Shown here: positions 4,602 through 5,648 of the stretch, piece after piece
Numbering within the stretch: the first letter of the stretch is position 1
Layout of the letters: every line of letters starts with the position of its first letter
NCBI GenBank assembly: GCA_030696545.1
Contig: JAUYSA010000184.1
Coordinates: 1 to 5,648, forward strand
Direction: 5' to 3'
DNA: 5,648 nt
DNA from: Hyphomonadaceae bacterium
Lineage (GTDB): Bacteria; Pseudomonadota; Alphaproteobacteria; Caulobacterales; Hyphomonadaceae
Notes under the pieces: model-generated
Database searches by the model: none
What the model was told of the DNA's origin: nothing
The model's input: the letters and a program-made list of their open reading frames with translations, nothing else
Translations under genes and position numbers: made by a program

Positions 4602-5648
4602 GGAACGCCGGGTATTCATTTTCTGGGACGCTGAGATCGACGGCCCGTTCCGGCGAATGCTGGAGCGCGCGCTTGCCGCCCTGCAGGTTGATTTCGCTGA
4701 CGGCTCGCAGGTGGACTTTGATCCTGAAGCAGCCCTCCCCATAAAGCTTGCCGTGCTGTCGCCGTCGAGCCAATCAGCCCCTGACGACGCAGACATCGCT
4801 GTGCTCGGCGGACCGGGAGAGCCTCATGCTCGCTCGCAGCTGCGACTTGAAGCATCCGACATAGATGGCCGGACGCGGAAGTGGATCGCGTTCGCGGACA
4901 AGCTGGGCCAGAAACTGGGCAGGCCAGCACTGGCGAAGTATGCGGCGGACGGGACGCTAGAAGAGCAACGTGCGCTGTCGCTGGCCTTCCCTGCCGATCC
5001 GCTATCAAAGGATTTCGCGCCCAGCCATTCGCCGGAAGCGCTGATGGAAAAGGCCGCTGCGGCAGAGGCCCGCGCGGAAGCAGCCGAGCGCGCGATTGCA
5101 ACTGCGCAACTCAACGAAGCCAACGCGATCCGTGACCGTAAGACGGCTGATGCGACGGTTGCTGCAGAACGGGCACGGATCACCAAGCTTGAGCGCGAGG
5201 TCAAACGCCTTTCCGCGCTGAGTGAGTCAACAGCGTTTGCACTGGCCTCCCTGCCTGCCGATGTACGCGGCGTTGTGAGCGAGGCGCGAGAGCATGCGTG
5301 GCGCGCACGTCTCGCTGCTGCACACGCAACGGAAGCAGCCGCAACACATCCCGATGCGCTGACGTGGAAGAATGGCGCGTCCTATTCTGGCGAGACGGTC
5401 AACCGGCAGCCACATGGTTCGGGCATCATGACCTTCCTCGAAAGCGGAAAGGAAGCTGCGCGCTACGCTGGCGACTTCGTTGATGGGCGGCGAGACGGTC
5501 ATGGCGTCGCGACATCTCGCGACGGTCTTGTCTGGACGGGCGCCTGGAAAGACGATGAGGCTTGCGGATGCGGCCTTCTCGAAACGTCTGACGGACAGCG
5601 TTTCGAGGGCGAGGTTGCGCCTGATGAAAGTGGCGCGCCGCGACAGGT
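4594..5648 (+). CDS. MORN-repeat protein with coiled coil, cut by the right edge
   Basis: The frame is open from ATG 4594 to the window end (351 codons, no stop), with a strong ribosome binding site (GAGGGG, five bases upstream). Residues 1-140 form an unrecognised region beginning RRVFIFWDAEIDGPF, followed by a hydrophobic stretch LPIKLAVLSPSSQSAPDD; it has a weak alpha/beta look that might be TIR-like, but no diagnostic motif is seen. Residues about 149-212 are Ala/Glu/Arg-rich and strongly coiled-coil (EALMEKAAAAEARAEAAERA). From about 263 come MORN repeats of 22-27 residues: SYSGETVNRQPHGSGIMTF, RYAGDFVDGRRDGHGVATS, VWTGAWKDDEACGCGLLET, and a fourth starting RFEGEV; more may follow off the edge. 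MORN repeats commonly mediate lipid or protein contact and scaffolding. There is no signal peptide or membrane helix, so it is probably cytoplasmic. It lies 51 nt after the glycosyltransferase and may share the pspF transcript. Confidence 0.85.
   Translation, partial: MAGERRVFIFWDAEIDGPFRRMLERALAALQVDFADGSQVDFDPEAALPIKLAVLSPSSQSAPDDADIAVLGGPGEPHARSQLRLEASDIDGRTRKWIAFADKLGQKLGRPALAKYAADGTLEEQRALSLAFPADPLSKDFAPSHSPEALMEKAAAAEARAEAAERAIATAQLNEANAIRDRKTADATVAAERARITKLEREVKRLSALSESTAFALASLPADVRGVVSEAREHAWRARLAAAHATEAAATHPDALTWKNGASYSGETVNRQPHGSGIMTFLESGKEAARYAGDFVDGRRDGHGVATSRDGLVWTGAWKDDEACGCGLLETSDGQRFEGEVAPDESGAPRQ

Noticed and set aside
3766..4773. A 335-codon open frame on the minus strand opposite the glycosyltransferase
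   Set aside because: It is antisense to a gene with clear GT26 motifs, is rich in Arg/Ala as expected for a shadow frame in GC-rich DNA, and has no recognisable domain.
4594..4900. A TIR domain in the N-terminus of the MORN protein
   Set aside because: VFIFWD and LAVLSPSS resemble parts of TIR strands, but the catalytic Glu region and box spacing are not recognisable, so it is kept only as a possibility to test.

Overview
The window is GC-rich, compactly coded bacterial chromosome carrying a complete phage-shock (Psp) envelope-stress locus. The suggested host is an alphaproteobacterium, possibly a sphingomonad. That assignment rests on base composition, the Psp gene layout and the style of the proteins, not on a marker gene. 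No RNA gene, mobile element or CRISPR array was seen.

Left part (1-2450, all minus strand): an operon read right to left. It starts with an unrecognised 43-residue membrane mini-protein, followed by pspA, pspB and pspC. After a 105-nt gap containing a perfect 10-bp hairpin come three more small genes (80, 86 and 61 codons) and the first codons of another gene cut by the window edge. pspA-pspB, pspB-pspC and the last pair overlap by one base (TGATG), and the 80- and 86-codon genes are 1 nt apart. This implies one coupled transcript. The 86-residue protein looks like a PspB-type membrane helix joined to a PspC-type C-terminal motif.

Centre (2451-2649): an AT-rich divergent control region. On the minus strand it holds a consensus sigma-54 promoter (TGGCACG-N4-TTGCA) whose predicted start lies about 39 nt before the 43-codon gene. 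Upstream are a possible IHF site and short inverted repeats that could be PspF-binding sites.

Right part (2650-5648, all plus strand): pspF, the sigma-54 enhancer-binding activator without a receiver domain. Nine bases later comes a WecG/TagA/CpsF-family glycosyltransferase. Then, 51 nt further on, a long open gene runs off the right edge. It encodes an unknown N-terminal region, a coiled coil and MORN repeats.

Inferred logic: PspA holds PspF inactive until PspB/PspC sense membrane damage. Released PspF then activates the sigma-54 promoter and the whole leftward operon, including the accessory small proteins. Pairing pspF with a surface-polysaccharide transferase suggests, but does not prove, a link between envelope stress and surface glycan assembly.
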